Shown: positions 34,030-43,488 of the stretch, piece by piece
How positions within the stretch are numbered: the stretch's first letter is position 1
Layout: each line of letters begins with the position of its first letter
DNA from: Marivivens donghaensis
GTDB lineage: Bacteria; Pseudomonadota; Alphaproteobacteria; Rhodobacterales; Rhodobacteraceae
Direction: 5' to 3'
DNA length: 64,000 nt
Assembly (NCBI RefSeq): GCF_011806565.1
Contig: NZ_JAATOP010000012.1
Coordinates: 1-64,000, forward strand
The notes under the pieces: model-generated
Seen by the model: the letters and a program-made list of their open reading frames with translations, nothing else
The model's database searches: none
What the model was told of the DNA's origin: nothing
Made by a program: the position numbers and the translations under genes

Positions 34030-37000
34030 TGTCGACCTCCACCACAATCGTCTTGATCTCGAACGGGCGGAAGTCGAGCGTGACGGCGTTATCGGTGATC
34101 TCCAGCGGTGCCGAGCGTTCTTCTTCCATCAGGTTTGCTGTGCGCACGGACTTGATCGGCAGGCCGAATGTCACCTGTGTGTTCGCACGGCGATTGGCGT
34201 GTTCGAACAGGCGCAGCACGAGGCCGGAGCCGTCTTCGGCCTGCTTGACGGCCTCGACTGTCACGTTGACAGCTGTCACCTCGGCGAGGCTGAAGGCATC
34301 CTCCGCCATGTCCGTCAGATCGCCCATCACTTTGATCGGATTGTTGAACCGCTCCGCCGCATGGTGGACGGTTTCCAGATCGGACAGTCCGTCGTGGATC
34401 ATCAGGGCGTAGCGCACCGAATGCAGCCCTTCGTCCGCGTCGGGCGCGGGGAAGGCGGGACTGCGCACGAGCGTCAGGCGGACCGTCTGTTCGTGGGCGT
34501 CGTAGGCGTATTTGCAATCGTTCAGCAGCGCCGCGCCGAAGTCGGGTTCGGACATGTCGACCCAGCGGTGCATCGACGCCTCAAAACGCGCTTTGTCCCA
34601 GCTTGTGTTGCGGTGCGTGGCGCGGGTGACGTGGCCAAACTGGATTTCCGAGCGGACTTCGGACACGTTCAGGTCGAACGGGAACTGCGCCTTCAGCACG
34701 GTGTGTTTGTCGTGCCAGTCCATGTGGGTGTCGAACTCCACCATCGCGGCGCCGTCCTGCAAGGAGATCACCTGCGTGACGGTCGATTTGCTGTAGTGGC
34801 GTACGACCTTGATCGCGGCGCGGTGGGGGCCTTCTTCAATGACCTCGACGCTGGTGGTGTCGAGGGGCCAGAACTGCTCCTCGAAATACCAGTCGATGTC
34901 CCACGCGTCCCACTCCATTGGCTTGTCCTCGTACGCGACGAGCGCGTTGGCGACCTCGCCAGCCTTGATCAGCTCGCGGGAGCGGGCCTTGTCGAAGGCC
35001 GAGGTGATCTGCCCTCGATCGTCGAACCGGATGGAAACGCGGTCGTTCTCAAGGTGCGTTTTGGAGACCGAAAGGCCCGAGGTTTTCGCGGGCGCATCGG
35101 CCTTCGCGATACCGGTCCAGCCCTGCGAGCCAAGGCCGTGGACAGGGGCAACCAGTTCGCTCGTACCGTCGGCACGGTGGATGGTCTGGACGGGCTCAGT
35201 GGTGCCGCCGGTACTGATGCCAGCGGTGCCTTCGGGCAGGCTGACCAGATCTCCGTCGCGGGTCTGGCCGGTGAGGTTATAGACCCGCGCGCCACTGGTG
35301 CGCAGCGTGTTTTCCGCCTGCGCGAGAGGGCCTTGGGTACTGTCGAGTTCACTGAACAAAGCGGCGTATTCCGCGTCGGTGTCCTCGTACACCTCGGGGA
35401 TCGAGGTGCCGGGGAGGATGTCGTGGAACTGGTTAATGAGCACGACCTTCCACAGACGGTCGAGGTCCTCGCTCGGATAGCTCGCGCCCTTTGTCGCAGC
35501 GGCCAGCGAGGCGAAATATTCCAGCTCGCGCATGGCGCGTTCGGCGTTGCGGTTGTTGCGCTTCGTGCGGGCGATCGTGGTGAGCGTGCCGCGGTGGTAT
35601 TGCAGGTACAGCTCGCCATTCCAGCGGGGGAATTTCGGCGCGTTCTCGGTCATCGCGCCGCCCATGCGGTCCAGAAAATCGCGCAGGCCTTCGAGCTTCA
35701 CATGCGGCGCGCCGGGGATGCCTTTTTCCATGCGGGTGCCGCGCTCGACCATCTCGCGGGTCGGACCGCCGCCGCCGTCGCCCCAGCCGTAGCAAATGGC
35801 CAGTTCGGGGTGGACTGCCTTTGGTTCATAGCGTTTCCAGCCGCCCATGACCTGACTGGCCGACAGGTCGGAGTTGTAGGTGGTGAAGATCTCGTCGCTC
35901 TCGAAATCCTGCGCAACGAGCAGGTGCGCTTTGGTGTCCGTCCCGTCGATGCCGCGCCAGAAGAACGTGTCGAACGGGTGCTTGTCGGTGTCATTCCACG
36001 ACAGTTTGGACGTGATGAAATAATCGAGGCCGGATTTCTGGATGATCTGCGGCATGTTCGCGGAATAGCCGAAGGTATCGGGCAGCCAGACGCAGGTCGG
36101 CGTGACGCCGAATTCGGTCTGGTGGAAGTGGCGACCGACCATGATCTGACGGATCATGCTTTCGCCCGAAACGATGTTCGCGTCGGGCTCCACCCACATC
36201 GCGCCGTCGATTTCGAGCTGCCCGCTTTTGACGGCTTCCTTGATGCCTTTCCACAGCACGGGATAGTCGCGCTTGATGAAATCGTAGAGCACCGCCTGAT
36301 TGTACATAAATTTGTACTGCGGATATTCTTTCATCATATTCAAAGCGGTAGCAAAGCTGCGACCGCCTTTCTCGCGGGTATGCTTCACCCGCCAGAGCCA
36401 CGCGATATCGACGTGGGTATGACCGAAGGCAACGACCGACGGCTTGGCGCTCGTGTCCTCCATGTCATAGATTTCCTGCGCGATGGCCTTCGCCTCGGCG
36501 ATGGAGCCTTGAAGCCCCTCCGTCAGCCCTTTGCCGCGGCGATCCAGTGCCCGCAGCGCACGGTCCACGATGTTGAAAATCGCGTGGCGGCGGTTGTCGG
36601 TCTGGTGCAGGCGCGAGGCGACATCGAAGGGCGTGCGGAGGTCGTAGAACAGCTTTTCGACCTCTTCGTTGCGCACCAGATAATCGACGCGGAAACCCGC
36701 CAGCGGACGGTCAAAGAAGGTAAACGCATCGACGTGCAGCACGACCTTGGTCCCCGGCACGGCATCCCGCATGATGACGAGTTCGTTGTGATTGCCGTCG
36801 ATCGCCTGCGTGATCTCGCCGTCGAGATAGGCGAGGCACTGCGGATCGGTCGAGCCGGGCCGTTCCTGCCATTGCGAGGTGAAGCGCAGCAGGAACACTT
36901 TGCCCGCCGCATCCTCGGGCACGGTAATCTCTGCCGCGAACCACGTGTTGCCCTGCTTTTTCGACCAGACGGTGCGCTGATCGAAGGCGGGCCAGTTGCG

Positions 37001-37186
37001 CCAATCGGCGGTCAGTGCAAACGACGTTTCCAGATCGGCTTCGTGGAAGTGCCACGCGATCTCGCCGCTCACGGGCTGGAGGATCTTGTCCTTCAGATCG
37101 TCCAGAAGGCGCTGGAGCTTGCCCTCTTGTTTGACGTCATCCGTGGTCAGGGCGAGCTTTTGTTTCAGGGGGGTGCTGTATGTCAT
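34022..37186 (-). CDS. Alpha-mannosidase, glycoside hydrolase family 38
   Basis: 1054 residues from the ATG at 37186, which overlaps the permease stop (ATGA); an upstream extension is open but not protein-like. The GH38 zinc site is VVAFGHTHVDIAWLWRVKHT, the likely nucleophile Asp is in VWLPDTFGYSANMPQI, and GAMWVEPDANIVSGESMIRQ also matches the family. No signal peptide is visible, so it acts in the cytoplasm on imported alpha-mannosides, probably releasing mannose from the non-reducing end. Length matches the bacterial class II/III enzymes (about 1000 residues). Likely repressed by the LacI protein at 40495. Confidence 0.9.
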
Positions 37187-37989
37187 CCTTTGACTCCGAC
37201 CCCTGCAAATCCGGTGTTCATATTCCGGCGCAGGAGAAAATAGACGGCCACGGCGGGCGTTGCGTAAATGATTGAGAAAGCTGCGAGAAATCCGTACTGG
37301 ATCGACCCGTTGCGCCCGAAAGCCGAATAGAGGCCCATCGACATCGGAAAGGCGTCCTCGGTCCGCGAAAAGAGCAGCGGAAACAGAAATTCGTTCCATG
37401 CGGATGTGAAGGTAAAGAACCAGACGACGGCGAGGCCCGCCTTGGACATGGGCAGAACCACGCGCCGCAAAATGGTGGCGAGCGACGCGCCTTCGACGTG
37501 CGCCGCTTCTTCGAGCTCGACGGGAACCGTGTCGAAAAAGTTCTTCAGAAGCAGCATCGCGAAGGGCAGGTTGAGCACCGTCAGCGCGACGATAATACCG
37601 ACGTTATTCAGCAAACCGACGCTCTGCGCGGCGAAGTAAATCGGGACGAGAATACCCGTCGGCGGCAACATCCGCAGCAGCACGAGCGACCACAGGAATG
37701 CGTTGCGACCAGGGATTTTGAGGCGCGAAAGGGCGTAGGCCGACCCCGACGCCACGACGAGCGTCAGCGTGGCCGTGCCGCCCGCAATGAACAGCGAATT
37801 CCACAGTTGCAGCAGGGACTCGCCCGTCAGCGCTTGGGCAAAATTGTTCAGACCCAGTTCCTTGGGAAACCGCAACTGGCCAGTGGCGATGGGGTCGACG
37901 GCGGTGGACAGAAGCCACGCGAACGGGCTGACCCAGATCACCGCCATAAAGGCCAGTGCGATGTTGAGAGTGCGGGATTTATTCATCAT
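37183..37989 (-). CDS. Sugar ABC transporter permease (MalG/UgpE-like)
   Basis: A 268-residue CUT1-family permease. TM1 is LNIALAFMAVIWVSPFAWLL, and the EAA loop is VELEEAAHVEGASLATILRR. Overlaps the upstream permease and the downstream mannosidase by four bases each. Probably carries mannosides with the partner permease. Confidence 0.88.
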   Translation of the reverse strand: MMNKSRTLNIALAFMAVIWVSPFAWLLSTAVDPIATGQLRFPKELGLNNFAQALTGESLLQLWNSLFIAGGTATLTLVVASGSAYALSRLKIPGRNAFLWSLVLLRMLPPTGILVPIYFAAQSVGLLNNVGIIVALTVLNLPFAMLLLKNFFDTVPVELEEAAHVEGASLATILRRVVLPMSKAGLAVVWFFTFTSAWNEFLFPLLFSRTEDAFPMSMGLYSAFGRNGSIQYGFLAAFSIIYATPAVAVYFLLRRNMNTGFAGVGVKG

Positions 37990-38888
37990 TCCGGCTCCTT
38001 CAGCAGTCGCAGGTAGAACAGGGACATCACGCCGACGATCACCAGCATCGCGACCGAAATCGCACTGCCGTAGCCCAGTTTGCCGATGCCAAAGCTCTGT
38101 TTATAAAGGAAGATCGACAGGACTTCGGTCTTGCTACCCGGACCGCCGCCAGTGAGCGCGTAGATCAGCGGGAAGTAGGTGAACGTCCAGATCGTGATGA
38201 ACAGCAGGTTCGTGCCGATGTGCGGCTTGATGATCGGCAGGATCACGCGGCGGGTGCGTTGCCATGCGTTCGCGCCATCCACTTTGGCCGCCTCGACGAC
38301 CTCTTTGCTGACGTTATCGAGCGCCGCGGAATAGAGCAGATAGGACCACGCCGTGCCCTTCCAGATATTCGCGAGGATCACGACCGGCAGCGCGTAGTCG
38401 TTGAGGAAGTTGACCGGCTCCATCCCCAGCGGAATGACGATGAGCTGGTTGACGAGGCCGGTTTTGCTGGTGGTCGCGGACCACAGGAAGGCGGCGACGA
38501 TATCGGGAAGCAGCCAGCCGAGCATCAGGGAAACCTCGAGCACCGACCGCACGCCGCCGTACATATTCCGCAGGACAGCGGCGAGCGTGAAGCCGAGGAT
38601 GCTCTGCCCGATGATGGCCGAGAAGAATGTGAAATTCAGCGTGGTCCAAAGGCTTTCGAGAAAGCCGCGCCGCGTGAACAGGCGTTCGTAGTTATCCAGC
38701 CCGACAAACGACCACTCGGTCGCCTTGCGGCCATAGAGTTCGAGGTTGGTAAAGCTGAACATCAGCGCCCAGCCCGTGAAATACAGCAGCACGCCGACAA
38801 AGATCAGCGCAGGGATCGCCGCGACGATCAGGACGGGGACGGAGCCCGACAGCCACGGGCTGACCCATGATTTACCGCTCTTCTGCAT
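37986..38888 (-). CDS. Sugar ABC transporter permease (MalF/UgpA-like)
   Basis: A 300-residue CUT1-family permease with six TM segments and an EAA loop, EVVEAAKVDGANAWQRTRRV. The start at 38888 is 63 bases after the binding-protein stop. That gap holds a strong hairpin. Confidence 0.88.
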   Translation of the reverse strand: MQKSGKSWVSPWLSGSVPVLIVAAIPALIFVGVLLYFTGWALMFSFTNLELYGRKATEWSFVGLDNYERLFTRRGFLESLWTTLNFTFFSAIIGQSILGFTLAAVLRNMYGGVRSVLEVSLMLGWLLPDIVAAFLWSATTSKTGLVNQLIVIPLGMEPVNFLNDYALPVVILANIWKGTAWSYLLYSAALDNVSKEVVEAAKVDGANAWQRTRRVILPIIKPHIGTNLLFITIWTFTYFPLIYALTGGGPGSKTEVLSIFLYKQSFGIGKLGYGSAISVAMLVIVGVMSLFYLRLLKEPE

Positions 38889-38917
38889 GACAGGAATTCC
38901 GATCGCTCGTGGATAGT

Positions 38918-38945
38918 GGCGGGCAGGCGGGAGGCCCTGCCCGCC
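38918..38945 (-). repeat. Intercistronic hairpin after the sugar-binding-protein gene
   Basis: GGCGGGCAGG (38918-38927) pairs exactly with CCTGCCCGCC (38936-38945) around an 8-base loop. It begins six bases after the binding-protein stop on the minus strand and lacks a T-run. It may stabilise the upstream mRNA or reduce read-through into the permeases. Confidence 0.7.
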
Positions 38946-38951
38946 GTTCGC

Positions 38952-40262
38952 TCATTCGAGGGTCATCACGTTCTCTTCGCCGAACTCGTCGACCAGAGCT
39001 TCGTGATATTCCTCGAGGGCATCCTCGGGATCGACGCCGTCAAGAATGGCGCCCGTCATGTCCTGCACCAGCGCAGAGACCACCTGATAACCGGGGTAGG
39101 TGTCGCGGCCCGTGGTTGTCGCGGCAAGTTCGGTCGCTTGGGCGAGGAACGCGTTCTCCATATATTCTGGCGATTCAGAGATGTCGGTCCGCACGGCCAT
39201 GCGGCCATTGTCGAGCGTCCACTTCTTGAAGTTCGCCTCGTCGAAGATCGCGGTGAGAAGCGCTGTCGCGGCCTCTTTGTCCTCCGCGCCGGCATTCACG
39301 CCAATGGCCCAACCGCCCGAGATATTGGTGGTCGCGGGCGCACCTTCGGCGCCGCTGCCCGGCCATGGGGTCCAGCCGATGATCTCTTCGCGGTTACTCG
39401 GCACATCAAGCCCGTTGCAGTCGAACAGGCACGCCCATTCCCACGATCCGCTGGCGAGGATGCCAATCTCGTCGTTGTTCAGCGCCTCGCGCACCGCGCT
39501 CGATAGGTCGGTCGCATAGTTGATCGACGGCTCGGTGAGTTCGCGCTCTACATAGACCTCGTGGTAGAGGTTCGCGGTCGCCGTGATGGCGGGGCTTGCG
39601 CCGATCCATTTTCCCTCGGCCCAATTGCGCAGGCGGTTGCGCTCGCCCTCTTTTGTGTCCGCGCCGAGCATCGCCATGTAGAAGCCCTGCATCGTCGCGG
39701 CTTCGGCCTGCTTGGTGCCAGCGGGCAGCAGGAAGGCATAGTCCGCGCCGGTGGCGTCCTTCACCTTTTGCGCGGCGTCCAGAACGTCATCCCACGTTTC
39801 AGGGTGCCACGGCATTTCGATGCCAGCGGCCTCGAAGTTGGATTTGTCATACCACAGCATCCGCACATCGGTGTCGGTTGGCAGGGCATAAACTGAGCCG
39901 TCGAAAGACACGACGTCCAGCAAGCCCGGCATGTAGTACTGGAACTGGTCCCAGTCCGAGAGCGGACCTTCGAGCGCTTCGAGGTAGCCGGCGGACGCAA
40001 GCTCTGCGACCATGAAGCTGTCGAGCACCGCAACGTCCGCCGCTGTGCCAGCGGCCAGATCGACAGCCACGCGCCGGTCATAGCCGTCGACGGGTAGTTC
40101 GGTGCTGGTAACGGTGGTGCCGGTGTCGGCCTCGTACTGCTCGATCGCAGGCTCGACGAGCGAGGCGATCCACTGCGGGTACATGATAGACACATCGGCG
40201 AAAGCCGTGGTTGCACTTGTGCTCAGGGCGCAGATCGCGGCCCCGGTCAGAAATTTTTTCAT
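38952..40262 (-). CDS. Sugar ABC transporter periplasmic binding protein
   Basis: 436 residues from the ATG at 40262, preceded by GGAGGAGG. Signal peptide MKKFLTGAAICALSTSATTAFA, then DVSIMYPQWIASLVEPAIEQ and features of the SBP_bac_1 (CUT1) family such as PTDTDVRMLWYDKSNFEAAG. It binds a carbohydrate in the periplasm; the mannosidase in the operon suggests an alpha-mannoside oligosaccharide. It is the first gene after the LacI-type operators. Confidence 0.88.
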   Translation of the reverse strand: MKKFLTGAAICALSTSATTAFADVSIMYPQWIASLVEPAIEQYEADTGTTVTSTELPVDGYDRRVAVDLAAGTAADVAVLDSFMVAELASAGYLEALEGPLSDWDQFQYYMPGLLDVVSFDGSVYALPTDTDVRMLWYDKSNFEAAGIEMPWHPETWDDVLDAAQKVKDATGADYAFLLPAGTKQAEAATMQGFYMAMLGADTKEGERNRLRNWAEGKWIGASPAITATANLYHEVYVERELTEPSINYATDLSSAVREALNNDEIGILASGSWEWACLFDCNGLDVPSNREEIIGWTPWPGSGAEGAPATTNISGGWAIGVNAGAEDKEAATALLTAIFDEANFKKWTLDNGRMAVRTDISESPEYMENAFLAQATELAATTTGRDTYPGYQVVSALVQDMTGAILDGVDPEDALEEYHEALVDEFGEENVMTLE

Positions 40263-40345
40263 TACTAAATACTCCTCCTCCGGACGGTTCTCACTTGCAA
40301 AGTAGGCTACCGCCATAGGTTGATCGTAGGCACTATTCGAAATTT

Positions 40346-40361
40346 ATTGCAACGTTACAAT
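40346..40361. promoter_or_regulatory. LacI-type operator 1
   Basis: ATTGCAACGTTACAAT is a near-perfect 16-bp palindrome with a central CG; seven of eight half-site positions agree. It lies 84 bases upstream of the binding-protein ATG. It shares the ATTGCAAC half-site with the second operator near the lacI start. Confidence 0.65.
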
Positions 40362-40442
40362 TTACAATTCTTACTGGCTTATTCCGCAAACGTTTTGAAT
40401 CATTAGATAAAAAAATTCCGTTCGCTATGGGTTTCTGCTATC

Positions 40443-40460
40443 AATTGCAACGATGCAATT
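40443..40460. promoter_or_regulatory. LacI-type operator 2
   Basis: AATTGCAACGATGCAATT is an 18-bp palindrome with eight of nine half-site positions matching and the central CG typical of LacI-family sites. It ends 34 bases before the LacI start, which suggests autoregulation. Its distance to operator 1 is about 98 bases centre to centre, which could allow a loop. Confidence 0.7.
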
Positions 40461-40494
40461 CTGCAGTGCAGCGCCTTTCTGAACCGGACCCGAC

Positions 40495-41496
40495 ATGCCC
40501 AAATCCCGCCAACGCCCTACTTTGAAAACACTTTCCGAACATACGGGGCTTAGTCTTTCGACGGTGTCGCTGGCGCTGCGGGGCGGCGAAAATCTCAAAG
40601 AGGGCACGCGACTCAAGGTGATGAAGGCGGCGCAGGAGCTGGGCTATGTGCCGGACCGCGCAGGGGTGAAGCTGCGAACGGGGCGGTCGAACGCGGTGGG
40701 GATCGTACTGGACGGGCACGAGGATTCTGTCGGGTTTTCGCGCAACCTCATTCACGGGATCAGCGATACGGTGCGGGCGGAGGGGCTTTTGCTCAACGTC
40801 TACCCCGAATTCGACAGGGCGGAGACGAACCGCACGATCCAGAGCCTGATTGCTGGCGGGCAGGTGGACGGGTTGATCCTGACGCACACCGAACCGCAGG
40901 ACGCGCGGGTGAAGATGCTGCTGGAGATGGACTTTCCCTTTGTCACACACGGCCGGACGGAACTGTTCACCCCGCACGCATACCACGACTTCGACGCGGC
41001 GGCGTTCGTTGCGATGGCCGTTCAGCAACTGGCGGATCGCGGGGTGGGGCAGATCCTTGCGGTCATGGCCGAGAGCGAGATTTTCAACCACGATATGCTG
41101 GCCCGCCAGTTCCGCGCCGAATGCGAAGAGCGTGGGATCACGGCAGAGATTTACAGCGGTCCGCGGCGCGGGCGCGACCATATCCGCGGCCTGCGCGAGC
41201 TTGGCCTGTCGCTCGCCAATACCGGCGTCGAGGCGATCCTGTGTGACAGTGAATTGACCGCGATTACCGTCGCCACGGGCCTGCGCGATGCGGGGATCAG
41301 CGTCGGGGATGACATGCCGATGGTGGCCAAACAGACGTCAGATCTGCTCTACGCGCTGTTTCCCGAGATCACGGGGATTTACGAGGACGTCTATGCCTCG
41401 GGCCGCGAACTGGCCCGTCTTTTGATGCAACGCATTGCAGGCGTGGCGGCGGGCGAGTTGCAGACACTCGCCGCGCCAGTGGTCTATCGCGGCTGA
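40495..41496 (+). CDS. LacI-family transcriptional repressor
   Basis: A 333-residue regulator. The N-terminal helix-turn-helix is PTLKTLSEHTGLSLSTVSLA with hinge LGYVPDRAGVKLRTGRSNAV, followed by a periplasmic-binding-like ligand domain (VGIVLDGHEDSVGFSRNLIH). It diverges from the mannoside operon and probably represses it by binding 40346-40361 and 40443-40460, with a mannoside or mannose as inducer. Its stop abuts the stop of the convergent TetR gene with no base between them. Confidence 0.9.
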   Translation: MPKSRQRPTLKTLSEHTGLSLSTVSLALRGGENLKEGTRLKVMKAAQELGYVPDRAGVKLRTGRSNAVGIVLDGHEDSVGFSRNLIHGISDTVRAEGLLLNVYPEFDRAETNRTIQSLIAGGQVDGLILTHTEPQDARVKMLLEMDFPFVTHGRTELFTPHAYHDFDAAAFVAMAVQQLADRGVGQILAVMAESEIFNHDMLARQFRAECEERGITAEIYSGPRRGRDHIRGLRELGLSLANTGVEAILCDSELTAITVATGLRDAGISVGDDMPMVAKQTSDLLYALFPEITGIYEDVYASGRELARLLMQRIAGVAAGELQTLAAPVVYRG

Positions 41497-42078
41497 TTAG
41501 CGGCGCGGCCAGCCGTTCAGCATGGCTTGCAGCGTCAGGCGAAGTTCCGGCGTGCGGTCAAGGTCGGGCATCCAGCTGATGATGCCAGGATGGTGGAAAG
41601 CGCCGGTGGCAAAGAACAGGGTGGAGGTCGCCTCCTCAGTGGAGGGGCCGAGGTTCAGTTCCTCGACCATACCCGCCAGTTGGCCCTTGAGCCGCGCAAG
41701 GTGATGACCGGCAGCAGGGGTGCCGCGCACGACGGCCATATCGAACGCGGTGAAAAGCTGGATATCGCCCAGAACACGCTCGCGCTTTAGGGTGTAGAGG
41801 GTCACGAACCAGTCGACGATGCGCTCTTCGGCAGGGGCGGCAGAGTCCGCGATGTCCTGTAAAGGCGACTCAGTTTTCGACAACCAACGCTCCACAACGG
41901 CGTCCAGCAGGGCCGCTTTACCGTCGAAATAGGGATAGAGCGCCGCGTGGGATACACCCATGGATTTAGCGACATCACTCAGACGAAGCTTGTCCACGCC
42001 AAGAGTGCGGATTTTTTCCATCGAGATTTCAATGGCTTTGGCGCGGATCTCGTCAGGGGTGAGACCTAATTTGGGCAT
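41497..42078 (-). CDS. TetR-family transcriptional regulator
   Basis: 193 residues from the ATG at 42078. The TetR DNA-binding domain is present: IRAKAIEISMEKIRTLGVDK, LRLSDVAKSMGVSHAALYPY. The C-terminal part (ATSTLFFATGAFHHPGII) resembles the TetR_C domain of relatives near transporters. The only other gene close to its promoter is the decayed membrane-protein gene at 42265-42540, which may have been its target. Ligand unknown. Confidence 0.85.
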   Translation of the reverse strand: MPKLGLTPDEIRAKAIEISMEKIRTLGVDKLRLSDVAKSMGVSHAALYPYFDGKAALLDAVVERWLSKTESPLQDIADSAAPAEERIVDWFVTLYTLKRERVLGDIQLFTAFDMAVVRGTPAAGHHLARLKGQLAGMVEELNLGPSTEEATSTLFFATGAFHHPGIISWMPDLDRTPELRLTLQAMLNGWPRR

Positions 42079-42264
42079 ACGTTTTGAACTCCGTTGACCG
42101 AGGCAATACAAACAAACTACAGAATTTGCAGAAAGTAAATTAAAGGAACCTAATCTGTCATTAGTGGTAACGAGGCCCAAGGCACTCCGCTAGGGCCTGT
42201 AATCGTAACGCCGCAATGTTTGGGTTCTTTTATTGCGCTTCATTCTCATATTGACCACTCATGA

Positions 42265-42540
42265 AAGAGCCTTCTCATAAACACTACTCCCGCACAGGAC
42301 AATCTCCTGCCCTCCGCCCGTTTCCTTGCCGGTCTCGCTGCGATTCTGTTTGTTCCGATCGTTGTGTGCTTCTTCCTGCCCGAAGTCCCCGCTTGAGCCG
42401 ACTATCCGGGCATCATCTTCAACCTCGCTATCTTCGGCCTCGTGTCGCGTATGCCCGCTCCCGAATGGGGCCGCGCGGCGGGGTATGGCTGGCTGATCAT
42501 CATCGCCTTCTATGACGGCAACGGCCGCAAAGAAGCCTGA
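42265..42540 (+). pseudogene. Decayed small membrane-protein gene with in-frame TGA
   Basis: One frame reads as a plausible protein: LPSARFLAGLAAILFVPIVV, then CFFLPEVPA, then TGA at 42394-42396, then ADYPGIIFNLAIFGLVSRMP, and on to a stop at 42538-42540. Both sides look protein-like (a TM helix, then an amphipathic stretch PAPEWGRAAGYGWLIII). There is no ATG, GTG or TTG in frame before the first TM segment; the nearby ATG at 42261 is in another frame. So the gene has lost its start and carries a nonsense codon, perhaps TGG to TGA. It still has a terminator-like hairpin after it. No function known. Confidence 0.5.
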
Positions 42541-42558
42541 TCCTATAACGTCCCCTGT

Positions 42559-42582
42559 GCGGTGTCCCTTCGGGGGCGCCGC
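42559..42582 (+). terminator. UUCG-loop hairpin after the decayed gene
   Basis: GCGGTGTCCC (42559-42568) pairs with GGGGCGCCGC (42573-42582), with two G-U pairs in RNA, around a TTCG tetraloop. The sequence ATTTAGC follows. It lies 18 bases after the stop of the decayed gene, which argues that the gene was once real. Confidence 0.65.
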
Positions 42583-42587
42583 ATTTA

Positions 42588-42606
42588 GCTGATTATTTTA
42601 GTCAGC
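42588..42606. promoter_or_regulatory. Dyad upstream of the iron ABC ATPase, possible Iron-Rhodo box
   Basis: GCTGATTA-TTT-TAGTCAGC has 8-base arms agreeing at seven positions. It lies 71 bases before the ATPase start. The same 12 bases TATTTTAGTCAG occur again at 45528-45539 before the binding-protein gene. From memory the form resembles the iron-responsive Iron-Rhodo box (IscR site) of Rhodobacterales. The consensus should be checked. Confidence 0.5.
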
Positions 42607-42677
42607 CATTGAATTCCTCTCAGCAGAGGCATATTCCGAGCGAAATAGTCAATTTTTCGCAAAGCGGGATATCCGCC

Positions 42678-43487
42678 ATGTTGGACCAGCAGACGATCCT
42701 TTCTCCGATCCTCAGAACCTATGATCTGAAAGCGGGCTACGAGGGCAAGACGATCCTGAACGGCGTCGATCTGGATGTCGGACAGGGCGAGTTTGTTGCG
42801 CTGATCGGGCCGAATGGCTGCGGGAAATCGACCCTGCTGAAGACGATGGCCCGTATTCTCACGCCCACGAGCGGCGTTGCAGAGCTGAACGGCCGCGCTG
42901 TTCACGACACCCCCACCCGCGAGATTGCCAAGGCGATGGCGCTGCTGCCGCAGACGCCGCTGACGCCAGACGGGCTGACCGTGCGCGAACTGGTCGCGCA
43001 GGGCCGTTTTCCGCACCAGACGCTGTGGCGGCAGTGGACCAAGGCGGACGAGACCGCTGTCCACGACGCGATGGAGGCGACCGATGTCCTCCAGTTCGCC
43101 GATCGTCCCGTGACCGCGCTGTCGGGCGGGCAACGGCAGCGGTGCTGGATCGCGATGACGCTGGCGCAGGATACGGACGTCATTCTGCTGGACGAGCCGA
43201 CGACGTACCTCGATTTGAAAATCCAGATCGACGTGATGCAACTGCTGTCCAAGATCGCGGCGCAGGGGCGCACGCTGGTCGTGGTGCTGCACGAATTGAA
43301 CCTCGCGGCTGCTTACGCCGACCGCGTGGTGATGATGCGCGACGGCGCGATCGTGCATCAGGGGCATCCGGCGGAGTGCATCACCGCCGAAACGCTCGAA
43401 GACGTGTTCGGACTGCGCGCCCGCGTAATGACCGACCCCGACACGGGGCGGCCCGTTTGCATTCCGATGACTGGCCCCGCTGCCTGA
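42678..43487 (+). CDS. Iron-siderophore ABC transporter ATP-binding protein
   Basis: 269 residues from the ATG at 42678. Walker A is IGPNGCGKSTLLKTM, signature LSGGQRQRCWIAMTL, Walker B VILLDEPTTYLDLK, followed by LHELNLAAAYADRVVMM. LDLKIQIDVMQLL after Walker B is typical of the FecE/FepC group. The permease gene starts one base after its stop. Energises ferric-siderophore or related import. Confidence 0.9.
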   Translation: MLDQQTILSPILRTYDLKAGYEGKTILNGVDLDVGQGEFVALIGPNGCGKSTLLKTMARILTPTSGVAELNGRAVHDTPTREIAKAMALLPQTPLTPDGLTVRELVAQGRFPHQTLWRQWTKADETAVHDAMEATDVLQFADRPVTALSGGQRQRCWIAMTLAQDTDVILLDEPTTYLDLKIQIDVMQLLSKIAAQGRTLVVVLHELNLAAAYADRVVMMRDGAIVHQGHPAECITAETLEDVFGLRARVMTDPDTGRPVCIPMTGPAA

Positions 43488-43488
43488 G

